Source of the DNA: Lepturacanthus savala
Lineage: Eukaryota; Chordata; Actinopteri; Scombriformes; Trichiuridae
Direction: 5' to 3'
DNA length: 64,000 nucleotides
Assembly (NCBI GenBank): GCA_030544235.1
Contig: CM060467.1
Coordinates: 5,001-69,000, forward strand
Positions 13,001 to 28,000 of this stretch are shown here, in pieces; position 1 is the stretch's first letter, and every line of letters starts with the position of its first letter. Made by a program: the position numbers and the translations under genes. The notes under the pieces are model-generated. The model made no database searches. It was not told the origin of the DNA and worked only from the letters and a program-made list of their open reading frames with translations.

Positions 13001-16000
13001 GCCAACCATTATACTTTATATAACAAAGGCGAACCGGCTAATTAATAAATAAAAATAATAAAAATAAATATATACCTAACCTAATATATAGCAATGAATA
13101 TATAAGCCTTTATGTGGAAGAAGTGTCAGGGGGACATCCATCCCCAGGTTGGACAGTGCATTACGGGGGACTATTTAGTCCCCTGATCTCTCCCCTCCCC
13201 CTAACCAGCCAGTGCCACCTGGGGGCTCATTGGGCGTCCCCCTGACACTTTTTAAGCTAACATCAGCTAACCTACCCCCCTTCCCCTCCCCCTAACCATA
13301 ACCACCCCTAATTGTGGCTCTAACCCTAACCCCAGTCCCACTAGCCCTAACCCTAACCCTAACCCTAACCCTAACCCTAATTCCCTTTCCCCGATAATAA
13401 GTCCCAAGAGGATAATTTAGTTTCCACATGTCCTAGGCTTTGTCCCCCTAAGGAAAACACACATGTGAGGTACGCAGCCGATAAGACTCCCAAATGGGGA
13501 GCACGGTCCCCGAATCCCCATCCAGGGATCGGATAGTCCGGGAAAGTAAGAATTAGAATGGGAAAGGATATGGGAAAAAGGGAAAAGGAAAAGGGAAGGA
13601 AGGAATAGAGGCAAAATAATTGGCACAACAAATTTGTAAATTTTTAATTAATTTTATTGGATTGGGGAAAACCTAAATTGGAGAAAAAAGGTTAAATTTT
13701 ACACATACAAAAATATACTCACCTGAATTGAAAACTCTAAAAACAGAAAAAAAGTCAAATACTTACCAAATTGGGAACCTAAATGGAGAGAAAGGTTTAA
13801 ATACTTACCAGAAATCCTAAAAAAGGAAAAACAGACGGGTGTAGTAAAATCTACGTACGGTAAATCACTGGGGGGAGCATATTAGAAGGAGGAGGAGATT
13901 TCCAGGTTTAGTTGGCTCCTGGCAGGAGTAGAGCAAAGAGCTCCTCCATAACATCAGTGGCAGCGCCTGAAGAAGCCCAAAATATGGGCGAAACGTCGCG
14001 GCGCCACTTATAAAAGCCAACCATTATACTTTATATAACAAAGGCGAACCGGCTAATTAATAAATAAAAATAATAAAAATAAATATATACCTAACCTAAT
14101 ATATAGCAATGAATATATAAGCCTTTATGTGGAAGAAGTGTCAGGGGGACATCCATCCCCAGGTTGGACAGTGCATTACGGGGGACTATTTAGTCCCCTG
14201 ATCTCTCCCCTCCCCCTAACCAGCCAGTGCCACCTGGGGGCTCATTGGGCGTCCCCCTGACACTTTTTAAGCTAACATCAGCTAACCTACCCCCCTTCCC
14301 CTCCCCCTAACCATAACCACCCCTAATTGTGGCTCTAACCCTAACCCCAGTCCCACTAGCCCTAACCCTAACCCTAACCCTAACCCTAACCCTAACCCTA
14401 ATTCCCTTTCCCCGATAATAAGTCCCAAGAGGATAATTTAGTTTCCACATGTCCTAGGCTTTGTCCCCCTAAGGAAAACACACATGTGAGGTACGCAGCC
14501 GATAAGACTCCCAAATGGGGAGCACGGTCCCCGAATCCCCATCCAGGGATCGGATAGTCCGGGAAAGTAAGAATTAGAATGGGAAAGGATATGGGAAAAA
14601 GGGAAAAGGAAAAGGGAAGGAAGGAATAGAGGCAAAATAATTGGCACAACAAATTTGTAAATTTTTAATTAATTTTATTGGATTGGGGAAAACCTAAATT
14701 GGAGAAAAAAGGTTAAATTTTACACATACAAAAATATACTCACCTGAATTGAAAACTCTAAAAACAGAAAAAAAGTCAAATACTTACCAAATTGGGAACC
14801 TAAATGGAGAGAAAGGTTTAAATACTTACCAGAAATCCTAAAAAAGGAAAAACAGACGGGTGTAGTAAAATCTACGTACGGTAAATCACTGGGGGGAGCA
14901 TATTAGAAGGAGGAGGAGATTTCCAGGTTTAGTTGGCTCCTGGCAGGAGTAGAGCAAAGAGCTCCTCCATAACATCAGTGGCAGCGCCTGAAGAAGCCCA
15001 AAATATGGGCGAAACGTCGCGGCGCCACTTATAAAAGCCAACCATTATACTTTATATAACAAAGGCGAACCGGCTAATTAATAAATAAAAATAATAAAAA
15101 TAAATATATACCTAACCTAATATATAGCAATGAATATATAAGCCTTTATGTGGAAGAAGTGTCAGGGGGACATCCATCCCCAGGTTGGACAGTGCATTAC
15201 GGGGGACTATTTAGTCCCCTGATCTCTCCCCTCCCCCTAACCAGCCAGTGCCACCTGGGGGCTCATTGGGCGTCCCCCTGACACTTTTTAAGCTAACATC
15301 AGCTAACCTACCCCCCTTCCCCTCCCCCTAACCATAACCACCCCTAATTGTGGCTCTAACCCTAACCCCAGTCCCACTAGCCCTAACCCTAACCCTAACC
15401 CTAGCCCTAACCCTAACCCTAACCCTAACCCTAACCCTAATTCCCTTTCCCCGATAATAAGTCCCAAGAGGATAATTTAGTTTCCACATGTCCTAGGCTT
15501 TGTCCCCCTAAGGAAAACACACATGTGAGGTACGCAGCCGATAAGACTCCCAAATGGGGAGCACGGTCCCCGAATCCCCATCCAGGGATCGGATAGTCCG
15601 GGAAAGTAAGAATTAGAATGGGAAAGGATATGGGAAAAAGGGAAAAGGAAAAGGGAAGGAAGGAATAGAGGCAAAATAATTGGCACAACAAATTTGTAAA
15701 TTTTTAATTAATTTTATTGGATTGGGGAAAACCTAAATTGGAGAAAAAAGGTTAAATTTTACACATACAAAAATATACTCACCTGAATTGAAAACTCTAA
15801 AAACAGAAAAAAAGTCAAATACTTACCAAATTGGGAACCTAAATGGAGAGAAAGGTTTAAATACTTACCAGAAATCCTAAAAAAGGAAAAACAGACGGGT
15901 GTAGTAAAATCTACGTACGGTAAATCACTGGGGGGAGCATATTAGAAGGAGGAGGAGATTTCCAGGTTTAGTTGGCTCCTGGCAGGAGTAGAGCAAAGAG

Positions 16001-19000
16001 CTCCTCCATAACATCAGTGGCAGCGCCTGAAGAAGCCCAAAATATGGGCGAAACGTCGCGGCGCCACTTATAAAAGCCAACCATTATACTTTATATAACA
16101 AAGGCGAACCGGCTAATTAATAAATAAAAATAATAAAAATAAATATATACCTAACCTAATATATAGCAATGAATATATAAGCCTTTATGTGGAAGAAGTG
16201 TCAGGGGGACATCCATCCCCAGGTTGGACAGTGCATTACGGGGGACTATTTAGTCCCCTGATCTCTCCCCTCCCCCTAACCAGCCAGTGCCACCTGGGGG
16301 CTCATTGGGCGTCCCCCTGACACTTTTTAAGCTAACATCAGCTAACCTACCCCCCTTCCCCTCCCCCTAACCATAACCACCCCTAATTGTGGCTCTAACC
16401 CTAACCCCAGTCCCACTAGCCCTAACCCTAACCCTAGCCCTAACCCTAACCCTAACCCTAACCCTAACCCTAATTCCCTTTCCCCGATAATAAGTCCCAA
16501 GAGGATAATTTAGTTTCCACATGTCCTAGGCTTTGTCCCCCTAAGGAAAACACACATGTGAGGTACGCAGCCGATAAGACTCCCAAATGGGGAGCACGGT
16601 CCCCGAATCCCCATCCAGGGATCGGATAGTCCGGGAAAGTAAGAATTAGAATGGGAAAGGATATGGGAAAAAGGGAAAAGGAAAAGGGAAGGAAGGAATA
16701 GAGGCAAAATAATTGGCACAACAAATTTGTAAATTTTTAATTAATTTTATTGGATTGGGGAAAACCTAAATTGGAGAAAAAAGGTTAAATTTTACACATA
16801 CAAAAATATACTCACCTGAATTGAAAACTCTAAAAACAGAAAAAAAGTCAAATACTTACCAAATTGGGAACCTAAATGGAGAGAAAGGTTTAAATACTTA
16901 CCAGAAATCCTAAAAAAGGAAAAACAGACGGGTGTAGTAAAATCTACGTACGGTAAATCACTGGGGGGAGCATATTAGAAGGAGGAGGAGATTTCCAGGT
17001 TTAGTTGGCTCCTGGCAGGAGTAGAGCAAAGAGCTCCTCCATAACATCAGTGGCAGCGCCTGAAGAAGCCCAAAATATGGGCGAAACGTCGCGGCGCCAC
17101 TTATAAAAGCCAACCATTATACTTTATATAACAAAGGCGAACCGGCTAATTAATAAATAAAAATAATAAAAATAAATATATACCTAACCTAATATATAGC
17201 AATGAATATATAAGCCTTTATGTGGAAGAAGTGTCAGGGGGACATCCATCCCCAGGTTGGACAGTGCATTACGGGGGACTATTTAGTCCCCTGATCTCTC
17301 CCCTCCCCCTAACCAGCCAGTGCCACCTGGGGGCTCATTGGGCGTCCCCCTGACACTTTTTAAGCTAACATCAGCTAACCTACCCCCCTTCCCCTCCCCC
17401 TAACCATAACCACCCCTAATTGTGGCTCTAACCCTAACCCCAGTCCCACTAGCCCTAACCCTAACCCTAACCCTAACCCTAACCCTAACCCTAATTCCCT
17501 TTCCCCGATAATAAGTCCCAAGAGGATAATTTAGTTTCCACATGTCCTAGGCTTTGTCCCCCTAAGGAAAACACACATGTGAGGTACGCAGCCGATAAGA
17601 CTCCCAAATGGGGAGCACGGTCCCCGAATCCCCATCCAGGGATCGGATAGTCCGGGAAAGTAAGAATTAGAATGGGAAAGGATATGGGAAAAAGGGAAAA
17701 GGAAAAGGGAAGGAAGGAATAGAGGCAAAATAATTGGCACAACAAATTTGTAAATTTTTAATTAATTTTATTGGATTGGGGAAAACCTAAATTGGAGAAA
17801 AAAGGTTAAATTTTACACATACAAAAATATACTCACCTGAATTGAAAACTCTAAAAACAGAAAAAAAGTCAAATACTTACCAAATTGGGAACCTAAATGG
17901 AGAGAAAGGTTTAAATACTTACCAGAAATCCTAAAAAAGGAAAAACAGACGGGTGTAGTAAAATCTACGTACGGTAAATCACTGGGGGGAGCATATTAGA
18001 AGGAGGAGGAGATTTCCAGGTTTAGTTGGCTCCTGGCAGGAGTAGAGCAAAGAGCTCCTCCATAACATCAGTGGCAGCGCCTGAAGAAGCCCAAAATATG
18101 GGCGAAACGTCGCGGCGCCACTTATAAAAGCCAACCATTATACTTTATATAACAAAGGCGAACCGGCTAATTAATAAATAAAAATAATAAAAATAAATAT
18201 ATACCTAACCTAATATATAGCAATGAATATATAAGCCTTTATGTGGAAGAAGTGTCAGGGGGACATCCATCCCCAGGTTGGACAGTGCATTACGGGGGAC
18301 TATTTAGTCCCCTGATCTCTCCCCTCCCCCTAACCAGCCAGTGCCACCTGGGGGCTCATTGGGCGTCCCCCTGACACTTTTTAAGCTAACATCAGCTAAC
18401 CTACCCCCCTTCCCCTCCCCCTAACCATAACCACCCCTAATTGTGGCTCTAACCCTAACCCCAGTCCCACTAGCCCTAACCCTAACCCTAACCCTAACCC
18501 TAACCCTAATTCCCTTTCCCCGATAATAAGTCCCAAGAGGATAATTTAGTTTCCACATGTCCTAGGCTTTGTCCCCCTAAGGAAAACACACATGTGAGGT
18601 ACGCAGCCGATAAGACTCCCAAATGGGGAGCACGGTCCCCGAATCCCCATCCAGGGATCGGATAGTCCGGGAAAGTAAGAATTAGAATGGGAAAGGATAT
18701 GGGAAAAAGGGAAAAGGAAAAGGGAAGGAAGGAATAGAGGCAAAATAATTGGCACAACAAATTTGTAAATTTTTAATTAATTTTATTGGATTGGGGAAAA
18801 CCTAAATTGGAGAAAAAAGGTTAAATTTTACACATACAAAAATATACTCACCTGAATTGAAAACTCTAAAAACAGAAAAAAAGTCAAATACTTACCAAAT
18901 TGGGAACCTAAATGGAGAGAAAGGTTTAAATACTTACCAGAAATCCTAAAAAAGGAAAAACAGACGGGTGTAGTAAAATCTACGTACGGTAAATCACTGG

Positions 19001-22000
19001 GGGGAGCATATTAGAAGGAGGAGGAGATTTCCAGGTTTAGTTGGCTCCTGGCAGGAGTAGAGCAAAGAGCTCCTCCATAACATCAGTGGCAGCGCCTGAA
19101 GAAGCCCAAAATATGGGCGAAACGTCGCGGCGCCACTTATAAAAGCCAACCATTATACTTTATATAACAAAGGCGAACCGGCTAATTAATAAATAAAAAT
19201 AATAAAAATAAATATATACCTAACCTAATATATAGCAATGAATATATAAGCCTTTATGTGGAAGAAGTGTCAGGGGGACATCCATCCCCAGGTTGGACAG
19301 TGCATTACGGGGGACTATTTAGTCCCCTGATCTCTCCCCTCCCCCTAACCAGCCAGTGCCACCTGGGGGCTCATTGGGCGTCCCCCTGACACTTTTTAAG
19401 CTAACATCAGCTAACCTACCCCCCTTCCCCTCCCCCTAACCATAACCACCCCTAATTGTGGCTCTAACCCTAACCCCAGTCCCACTAGCCCTAACCCTAA
19501 CCCTAACCCTAGCCCTAACCCTAACCCTAACCCTAACCCTAACCCTAATTCCCTTTCCCCGATAATAAGTCCCAAGAGGATAATTTAGTTTCCACATGTC
19601 CTAGGCTTTGTCCCCCTAAGGAAAACACACATGTGAGGTACGCAGCCGATAAGACTCCCAAATGGGGAGCACGGTCCCCGAATCCCCATCCAGGGATCGG
19701 ATAGTCCGGGAAAGTAAGAATTAGAATGGGAAAGGATATGGGAAAAAGGGAAAAGGAAAAGGGAAGGAAGGAATAGAGGCAAAATAATTGGCACAACAAA
19801 TTTGTAAATTTTTAATTAATTTTATTGGATTGGGGAAAACCTAAATTGGAGAAAAAAGGTTAAATTTTACACATACAAAAATATACTCACCTGAATTGAA
19901 AACTCTAAAAACAGAAAAAAAGTCAAATACTTACCAAATTGGGAACCTAAATGGAGAGAAAGGTTTAAATACTTACCAGAAATCCTAAAAAAGGAAAAAC
20001 AGACGGGTGTAGTAAAATCTACGTACGGTAAATCACTGGGGGGAGCATATTAGAAGGAGGAGGAGATTTCCAGGTTTAGTTGGCTCCTGGCAGGAGTAGA
20101 GCAAAGAGCTCCTCCATAACATCAGTGGCAGCGCCTGAAGAAGCCCAAAATATGGGCGAAACGTCGCGGCGCCACTTATAAAAGCCAACCATTATACTTT
20201 ATATAACAAAGGCGAACCGGCTAATTAATAAATAAAAATAATAAAAATAAATATATACCTAACCTAATATATAGCAATGAATATATAAGCCTTTATGTGG
20301 AAGAAGTGTCAGGGGGACATCCATCCCCAGGTTGGACAGTGCATTACGGGGGACTATTTAGTCCCCTGATCTCTCCCCTCCCCCTAACCAGCCAGTGCCA
20401 CCTGGGGGCTCATTGGGCGTCCCCCTGACACTTTTTAAGCTAACATCAGCTAACCTACCCCCCTTCCCCTCCCCCTAACCATAACCACCCCTAATTGTGG
20501 CTCTAACCCTAACCCCAGTCCCACTAGCCCTAACCCTAACCCTAACCCTAGCCCTAACCCTAACCCTAACCCTAACCCTAATTCCCTTTCCCCGATAATA
20601 AGTCCCAAGAGGATAATTTAGTTTCCACATGTCCTAGGCTTTGTCCCCCTAAGGAAAACACACATGTGAGGTACGCAGCCGATAAGACTCCCAAATGGGG
20701 AGCACGGTCCCCGAATCCCCATCCAGGGATCGGATAGTCCGGGAAAGTAAGAATTAGAATGGGAAAGGATATGGGAAAAAGGGAAAAGGAAAAGGGAAGG
20801 AAGGAATAGAGGCAAAATAATTGGCACAACAAATTTGTAAATTTTTAATTAATTTTATTGGATTGGGGAAAACCTAAATTGGAGAAAAAAGGTTAAATTT
20901 TACACATACAAAAATATACTCACCTGAATTGAAAACTCTAAAAACAGAAAAAAAGTCAAATACTTACCAAATTGGGAACCTAAATGGAGAGAAAGGTTTA
21001 AATACTTACCAGAAATCCTAAAAAAGGAAAAACAGACGGGTGTAGTAAAATCTACGTACGGTAAATCACTGGGGGGAGCATATTAGAAGGAGGAGGAGAT
21101 TTCCAGGTTTAGTTGGCTCCTGGCAGGAGTAGAGCAAAGAGCTCCTCCATAACATCAGTGGCAGCGCCTGAAGAAGCCCAAAATATGGGCGAAACGTCGC
21201 GGCGCCACTTATAAAAGCCAACCATTATACTTTATATAACAAAGGCGAACCGGCTAATTAATAAATAAAAATAATAAAAATAAATATATACCTAACCTAA
21301 TATATAGCAATGAATATATAAGCCTTTATGTGGAAGAAGTGTCAGGGGGACATCCATCCCCAGGTTGGACAGTGCATTACGGGGGACTATTTAGTCCCCT
21401 GATCTCTCCCCTCCCCCTAACCAGCCAGTGCCACCTGGGGGCTCATTGGGCGTCCCCCTGACACTTTTTAAGCTAACATCAGCTAACCTACCCCCCTTCC
21501 CCTCCCCCTAACCATAACCACCCCTAATTGTGGCTCTAACCCTAACCCCAGTCCCACTAGCCCTAACCCTAACCCTAACCCTAACCCTAACCCTAACCCT
21601 AATTCCCTTTCCCCGATAATAAGTCCCAAGAGGATAATTTAGTTTCCACATGTCCTAGGCTTTGTCCCCCTAAGGAAAACACACATGTGAGGTACGCAGC
21701 CGATAAGACTCCCAAATGGGGAGCACGGTCCCCGAATCCCCATCCAGGGATCGGATAGTCCGGGAAAGTAAGAATTAGAATGGGAAAGGATATGGGAAAA
21801 AGGGAAAAGGAAAAGGGAAGGAAGGAATAGAGGCAAAATAATTGGCACAACAAATTTGTAAATTTTTAATTAATTTTATTGGATTGGGGAAAACCTAAAT
21901 TGGAGAAAAAAGGTTAAATTTTACACATACAAAAATATACTCACCTGAATTGAAAACTCTAAAAACAGAAAAAAAGTCAAATACTTACCAAATTGGGAAC

Positions 22001-25000
22001 CTAAATGGAGAGAAAGGTTTAAATACTTACCAGAAATCCTAAAAAAGGAAAAACAGACGGGTGTAGTAAAATCTACGTACGGTAAATCACTGGGGGGAGC
22101 ATATTAGAAGGAGGAGGAGATTTCCAGGTTTAGTTGGCTCCTGGCAGGAGTAGAGCAAAGAGCTCCTCCATAACATCAGTGGCAGCGCCTGAAGAAGCCC
22201 AAAATATGGGCGAAACGTCGCGGCGCCACTTATAAAAGCCAACCATTATACTTTATATAACAAAGGCGAACCGGCTAATTAATAAATAAAAATAATAAAA
22301 ATAAATATATACCTAACCTAATATATAGCAATGAATATATAAGCCTTTATGTGGAAGAAGTGTCAGGGGGACATCCATCCCCAGGTTGGACAGTGCATTA
22401 CGGGGGACTATTTAGTCCCCTGATCTCTCCCCTCCCCCTAACCAGCCAGTGCCACCTGGGGGCTCATTGGGCGTCCCCCTGACACTTTTTAAGCTAACAT
22501 CAGCTAACCTACCCCCCTTCCCCTCCCCCTAACCATAACCACCCCTAATTGTGGCTCTAACCCTAACCCCAGTCCCACTAGCCCTAACCCTAACCCTAAC
22601 CCTAGCCCTAACCCTAACCCTAACCCTAACCCTAATTCCCTTTCCCCGATAATAAGTCCCAAGAGGATAATTTAGTTTCCACATGTCCTAGGCTTTGTCC
22701 CCCTAAGGAAAACACACATGTGAGGTACGCAGCCGATAAGACTCCCAAATGGGGAGCACGGTCCCCGAATCCCCATCCAGGGATCGGATAGTCCGGGAAA
22801 GTAAGAATTAGAATGGGAAAGGATATGGGAAAAAGGGAAAAGGAAAAGGGAAGGAAGGAATAGAGGCAAAATAATTGGCACAACAAATTTGTAAATTTTT
22901 AATTAATTTTATTGGATTGGGGAAAACCTAAATTGGAGAAAAAAGGTTAAATTTTACACATACAAAAATATACTCACCTGAATTGAAAACTCTAAAAACA
23001 GAAAAAAAGTCAAATACTTACCAAATTGGGAACCTAAATGGAGAGAAAGGTTTAAATACTTACCAGAAATCCTAAAAAAGGAAAAACAGACGGGTGTAGT
23101 AAAATCTACGTACGGTAAATCACTGGGGGGAGCATATTAGAAGGAGGAGGAGATTTCCAGGTTTAGTTGGCTCCTGGCAGGAGTAGAGCAAAGAGCTCCT
23201 CCATAACATCAGTGGCAGCGCCTGAAGAAGCCCAAAATATGGGCGAAACGTCGCGGCGCCACTTATAAAAGCCAACCATTATACTTTATATAACAAAGGC
23301 GAACCGGCTAATTAATAAATAAAAATAATAAAAATAAATATATACCTAACCTAATATATAGCAATGAATATATAAGCCTTTATGTGGAAGAAGTGTCAGG
23401 GGGACATCCATCCCCAGGTTGGACAGTGCATTACGGGGGACTATTTAGTCCCCTGATCTCTCCCCTCCCCCTAACCAGCCAGTGCCACCTGGGGGCTCAT
23501 TGGGCGTCCCCCTGACACTTTTTAAGCTAACATCAGCTAACCTACCCCCCTTCCCCTCCCCCTAACCATAACCACCCCTAATTGTGGCTCTAACCCTAAC
23601 CCCAGTCCCACTAGCCCTAACCCTAACCCTAACCCTAACCCTAACCCTAACCCTAATTCCCTTTCCCCGATAATAAGTCCCAAGAGGATAATTTAGTTTC
23701 CACATGTCCTAGGCTTTGTCCCCCTAAGGAAAACACACATGTGAGGTACGCAGCCGATAAGACTCCCAAATGGGGAGCACGGTCCCCGAATCCCCATCCA
23801 GGGATCGGATAGTCCGGGAAAGTAAGAATTAGAATGGGAAAGGATATGGGAAAAAGGGAAAAGGAAAAGGGAAGGAAGGAATAGAGGCAAAATAATTGGC
23901 ACAACAAATTTGTAAATTTTTAATTAATTTTATTGGATTGGGGAAAACCTAAATTGGAGAAAAAAGGTTAAATTTTACACATACAAAAATATACTCACCT
24001 GAATTGAAAACTCTAAAAACAGAAAAAAAGTCAAATACTTACCAAATTGGGAACCTAAATGGAGAGAAAGGTTTAAATACTTACCAGAAATCCTAAAAAA
24101 GGAAAAACAGACGGGTGTAGTAAAATCTACGTACGGTAAATCACTGGGGGGAGCATATTAGAAGGAGGAGGAGATTTCCAGGTTTAGTTGGCTCCTGGCA
24201 GGAGTAGAGCAAAGAGCTCCTCCATAACATCAGTGGCAGCGCCTGAAGAAGCCCAAAATATGGGCGAAACGTCGCGGCGCCACTTATAAAAGCCAACCAT
24301 TATACTTTATATAACAAAGGCGAACCGGCTAATTAATAAATAAAAATAATAAAAATAAATATATACCTAACCTAATATATAGCAATGAATATATAAGCCT
24401 TTATGTGGAAGAAGTGTCAGGGGGACATCCATCCCCAGGTTGGACAGTGCATTACGGGGGACTATTTAGTCCCCTGATCTCTCCCCTCCCCCTAACCAGC
24501 CAGTGCCACCTGGGGGCTCATTGGGCGTCCCCCTGACACTTTTTAAGCTAACATCAGCTAACCTACCCCCCTTCCCCTCCCCCTAACCATAACCACCCCT
24601 AATTGTGGCTCTAACCCTAACCCCAGTCCCACTAGCCCTAACCCTAACCCTAACCCTAACCCTAACCCTAATTCCCTTTCCCCGATAATAAGTCCCAAGA
24701 GGATAATTTAGTTTCCACATGTCCTAGGCTTTGTCCCCCTAAGGAAAACACACATGTGAGGTACGCAGCCGATAAGACTCCCAAATGGGGAGCACGGTCC
24801 CCGAATCCCCATCCAGGGATCGGATAGTCCGGGAAAGTAAGAATTAGAATGGGAAAGGATATGGGAAAAAGGGAAAAGGAAAAGGGAAGGAAGGAATAGA
24901 GGCAAAATAATTGGCACAACAAATTTGTAAATTTTTAATTAATTTTATTGGATTGGGGAAAACCTAAATTGGAGAAAAAAGGTTAAATTTTACACATACA

Positions 25001-28000
25001 AAAATATACTCACCTGAATTGAAAACTCTAAAAACAGAAAAAAAGTCAAATACTTACCAAATTGGGAACCTAAATGGAGAGAAAGGTTTAAATACTTACC
25101 AGAAATCCTAAAAAAGGAAAAACAGACGGGTGTAGTAAAATCTACGTACGGTAAATCACTGGGGGGAGCATATTAGAAGGAGGAGGAGATTTCCAGGTTT
25201 AGTTGGCTCCTGGCAGGAGTAGAGCAAAGAGCTCCTCCATAACATCAGTGGCAGCGCCTGAAGAAGCCCAAAATATGGGCGAAACGTCGCGGCGCCACTT
25301 ATAAAAGCCAACCATTATACTTTATATAACAAAGGCGAACCGGCTAATTAATAAATAAAAATAATAAAAATAAATATATACCTAACCTAATATATAGCAA
25401 TGAATATATAAGCCTTTATGTGGAAGAAGTGTCAGGGGGACATCCATCCCCAGGTTGGACAGTGCATTACGGGGGACTATTTAGTCCCCTGATCTCTCCC
25501 CTCCCCCTAACCAGCCAGTGCCACCTGGGGGCTCATTGGGCGTCCCCCTGACACTTTTTAAGCTAACATCAGCTAACCTACCCCCCTTCCCCTCCCCCTA
25601 ACCATAACCACCCCTAATTGTGGCTCTAACCCTAACCCCAGTCCCACTAGCCCTAACCCTAACCCTAACCCTAGCCCTAACCCTAACCCTAACCCTAACC
25701 CTAACCCTAATTCCCTTTCCCCGATAATAAGTCCCAAGAGGATAATTTAGTTTCCACATGTCCTAGGCTTTGTCCCCCTAAGGAAAACACACATGTGAGG
25801 TACGCAGCCGATAAGACTCCCAAATGGGGAGCACGGTCCCCGAATCCCCATCCAGGGATCGGATAGTCCGGGAAAGTAAGAATTAGAATGGGAAAGGATA
25901 TGGGAAAAAGGGAAAAGGAAAAGGGAAGGAAGGAATAGAGGCAAAATAATTGGCACAACAAATTTGTAAATTTTTAATTAATTTTATTGGATTGGGGAAA
26001 ACCTAAATTGGAGAAAAAAGGTTAAATTTTACACATACAAAAATATACTCACCTGAATTGAAAACTCTAAAAACAGAAAAAAAGTCAAATACTTACCAAA
26101 TTGGGAACCTAAATGGAGAGAAAGGTTTAAATACTTACCAGAAATCCTAAAAAAGGAAAAACAGACGGGTGTAGTAAAATCTACGTACGGTAAATCACTG
26201 GGGGGAGCATATTAGAAGGAGGAGGAGATTTCCAGGTTTAGTTGGCTCCTGGCAGGAGTAGAGCAAAGAGCTCCTCCATAACATCAGTGGCAGCGCCTGA
26301 AGAAGCCCAAAATATGGGCGAAACGTCGCGGCGCCACTTATAAAAGCCAACCATTATACTTTATATAACAAAGGCGAACCGGCTAATTAATAAATAAAAA
26401 TAATAAAAATAAATATATACCTAACCTAATATATAGCAATGAATATATAAGCCTTTATGTGGAAGAAGTGTCAGGGGGACATCCATCCCCAGGTTGGACA
26501 GTGCATTACGGGGGACTATTTAGTCCCCTGATCTCTCCCCTCCCCCTAACCAGCCAGTGCCACCTGGGGGCTCATTGGGCGTCCCCCTGACACTTTTTAA
26601 GCTAACATCAGCTAACCTACCCCCCTTCCCCTCCCCCTAACCATAACCACCCCTAATTGTGGCTCTAACCCTAACCCCAGTCCCACTAGCCCTAACCCTA
26701 ACCCTAACCCTAACCCTAACCCTAATTCCCTTTCCCCGATAATAAGTCCCAAGAGGATAATTTAGTTTCCACATGTCCTAGGCTTTGTCCCCCTAAGGAA
26801 AACACACATGTGAGGTACGCAGCCGATAAGACTCCCAAATGGGGAGCACGGTCCCCGAATCCCCATCCAGGGATCGGATAGTCCGGGAAAGTAAGAATTA
26901 GAATGGGAAAGGATATGGGAAAAAGGGAAAAGGAAAAGGGAAGGAAGGAATAGAGGCAAAATAATTGGCACAACAAATTTGTAAATTTTTAATTAATTTT
27001 ATTGGATTGGGGAAAACCTAAATTGGAGAAAAAAGGTTAAATTTTACACATACAAAAATATACTCACCTGAATTGAAAACTCTAAAAACAGAAAAAAAGT
27101 CAAATACTTACCAAATTGGGAACCTAAATGGAGAGAAAGGTTTAAATACTTACCAGAAATCCTAAAAAAGGAAAAACAGACGGGTGTAGTAAAATCTACG
27201 TACGGTAAATCACTGGGGGGAGCATATTAGAAGGAGGAGGAGATTTCCAGGTTTAGTTGGCTCCTGGCAGGAGTAGAGCAAAGAGCTCCTCCATAACATC
27301 AGTGGCAGCGCCTGAAGAAGCCCAAAATATGGGCGAAACGTCGCGGCGCCACTTATAAAAGCCAACCATTATACTTTATATAACAAAGGCGAACCGGCTA
27401 ATTAATAAATAAAAATAATAAAAATAAATATATACCTAACCTAATATATAGCAATGAATATATAAGCCTTTATGTGGAAGAAGTGTCAGGGGGACATCCA
27501 TCCCCAGGTTGGACAGTGCATTACGGGGGACTATTTAGTCCCCTGATCTCTCCCCTCCCCCTAACCAGCCAGTGCCACCTGGGGGCTCATTGGGCGTCCC
27601 CCTGACACTTTTTAAGCTAACATCAGCTAACCTACCCCCCTTCCCCTCCCCCTAACCATAACCACCCCTAATTGTGGCTCTAACCCTAACCCCAGTCCCA
27701 CTAGCCCTAACCCTAACCCTAACCCTAGCCCTAACCCTAACCCTAACCCTAACCCTAACCCTAATTCCCTTTCCCCGATAATAAGTCCCAAGAGGATAAT
27801 TTAGTTTCCACATGTCCTAGGCTTTGTCCCCCTAAGGAAAACACACATGTGAGGTACGCAGCCGATAAGACTCCCAAATGGGGAGCACGGTCCCCGAATC
27901 CCCATCCAGGGATCGGATAGTCCGGGAAAGTAAGAATTAGAATGGGAAAGGATATGGGAAAAAGGGAAAAGGAAAAGGGAAGGAAGGAATAGAGGCAAAA